Below, piece by piece: positions 63,180 to 64,000 of a stretch of DNA of 64,000 nt. Each line of letters opens with the position of its first letter. Positions within the stretch are counted from its first letter, which is position 1. The DNA comes from Thalassomonas sp. RHCl1 (GTDB taxonomy: Bacteria > Pseudomonadota > Gammaproteobacteria > Enterobacterales > Alteromonadaceae): positions 1 to 64,000 of the forward strand of contig NZ_CANDNZ010000007.1 in the NCBI RefSeq assembly GCF_947387555.1, read 5' to 3'. The notes under the pieces were generated by a model. It saw nothing but the letters and a program-made list of their open reading frames with translations. It did no database searches and was not told the DNA's origin. The position numbers and the translations under genes are program-made.

Positions 63180-64000
63180 ATGTCAACAATATCCAATGCT
63201 GCACAAATCATGGTTGACAAGCTGGTCGCCGATTTAAACAGCGAAACACCGCTTAGCGCCGAAGACCAGTTACTGGTGGCAAAAGCGCTGGACACCATGA
63301 AAAACAGCACCACTTTTGAAACCGCCTTGATTGCGGTTGTCGAGGAACACTTTAATACCGCAGATGCCGCGTTAACCGCAGCGAAAAACGATATTAATGC
63401 CGCCAAAGCCTCGATAGAGACTCAATCGACAAATTTAAATTTAATTCCCGGGTTACAAACCAGTATCGACACCAGTTTATCGGGTATGAACTCTAGCTTA
63501 GACAGCTCTCTGGCAACGATAGCGCCGACGGTGCGTGATACTATCGGTGGTAGCTTTAACAAGTTTCAGATAGGTTATAATGCCTACGAGCATCAACTAC
63601 ATAGAAATCATGATAGTAATGGCTATTCTAAACGGGCGGCTAATGTTACCTGTTTAGACAACTATGTTACTGGTGAGTTTTATGCGTACTTGGATTTTGG
63701 TAGTCAAACAACCACCTATAGAAGAGCTCATATTGTTCGGGTTACAAAAGATCAGTCTGTACAAGTTGCTTCCAAAACCAGTCAGCTTTTTACCGGCGGC
63801 ACTTTTGGTTTTTGTCCGTTCGCCGATGATACTAGCAGGCTTTGCCACTATCAGTCGGGAACTTTGAATATTCAACATGTGGGCGCCTTTAGCTGGGAAT
63901 TTAGTAAGGCAGTGGATTATCAGGAGATTTATTATGATAAAGCCACTAAAGACTTGTATGTTGTTAGTGGCGGCTTCTTAAATAAGATCAATACCGACGG
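63180..64000 (+). CDS. Large tail fibre-like protein, runs off the window
   Basis: At least 273 codons, still open at the window end. ATG at 63180 with AAGGAAAT upstream. The N-terminal ~115 residues are helical and Ala/Asp/Thr-rich (TADAALTAAKNDINAAKASI), typical of a coiled-coil fibre shaft; beta-rich sequence follows (NAYEHQLHRNHDSNGYSKRA and on). No family could be named, and the tip lies outside the window. Confidence 0.7.
   Translation, partial: MSTISNAAQIMVDKLVADLNSETPLSAEDQLLVAKALDTMKNSTTFETALIAVVEEHFNTADAALTAAKNDINAAKASIETQSTNLNLIPGLQTSIDTSLSGMNSSLDSSLATIAPTVRDTIGGSFNKFQIGYNAYEHQLHRNHDSNGYSKRAANVTCLDNYVTGEFYAYLDFGSQTTTYRRAHIVRVTKDQSVQVASKTSQLFTGGTFGFCPFADDTSRLCHYQSGTLNIQHVGAFSWEFSKAVDYQEIYYDKATKDLYVVSGGFLNKINTD

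Noticed and set aside
38641-64000. Type VI secretion system or extracellular contractile injection system
   Set aside because: J- and I-type genes fit, but no sheath, tube, spike, AAA+ ATPase or tape-measure gene is seen; phage-type lysis and Q-like genes favour tailocin or prophage.

Overview
The window looks like chromosomal DNA of a marine gammaproteobacterium of the Alteromonadales, most like Colwelliaceae (Thalassomonas/Thalassotalea type). This rests on gene content and order (glnA-glnL-glnG next to typA; yihY-dtd-yiiD; priA-ftsN-hslV-hslU-DUF971; hutC-hutU-hutH with hutI), moderate GC, and many signalling proteins. The genus is an inference and no database was searched.

Positions 1-502 are the end of an rRNA operon: the last ~20 nt of 23S, then two nearly identical 5S genes, each with its own terminator. 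Positions 600-38,100 are mostly housekeeping: epmA; a MerC-family membrane protein behind a possible Zur box; the nitrogen-control block glnA-DUF4124-glnL-glnG with NtrC sites and a sigma-54 promoter; typA; a yihY-pip-dtd-yiiD block; an nfeD-SPFH-SPFH operon; the hut genes with twin HutC operators; two GGDEF/EAL proteins around rraA; a chemoreceptor; hslVU behind a sigma-32-type promoter; ftsN; priA; rpmE.

From about 38.5 kb to the window end everything is on the + strand and phage-tail-like: two GH24 lysozymes (the first lacks the catalytic Glu), an Xre-type regulator overlapping a phage antitermination Q-like gene, a 3-TM holin, three tiny coupled ORFs, a TM/coiled-coil protein, and then four separate baseplate J + tail protein I cassettes. 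The cassettes carry different receptor-binding ends: a DUF3751 collar with a coiled-coil fibre; a duplicated collar + Asp-box beta-propeller pair; a long gpI alone; a collar with fibre and chaperone. A DUF4815-type operon follows and the last gene runs off the end. No capsid, terminase, portal, sheath, tube or tape-measure gene is visible here.

The most interesting feature is the regulatory layout of this cluster. Eight copies of one unusual promoter motif (TTGnCCTGT, 19 nt, TATnAT-like) precede the lysis genes and most cassettes. Most are followed by a terminator-like hairpin before the first gene; for both lysozymes the U-run ends directly at the ATG. With a Q-like gene in the cluster, this suggests a dispersed regulon controlled by antitermination that delivers several alternative baseplate/receptor-binding sets to one tail-like particle (tailocin or prophage).
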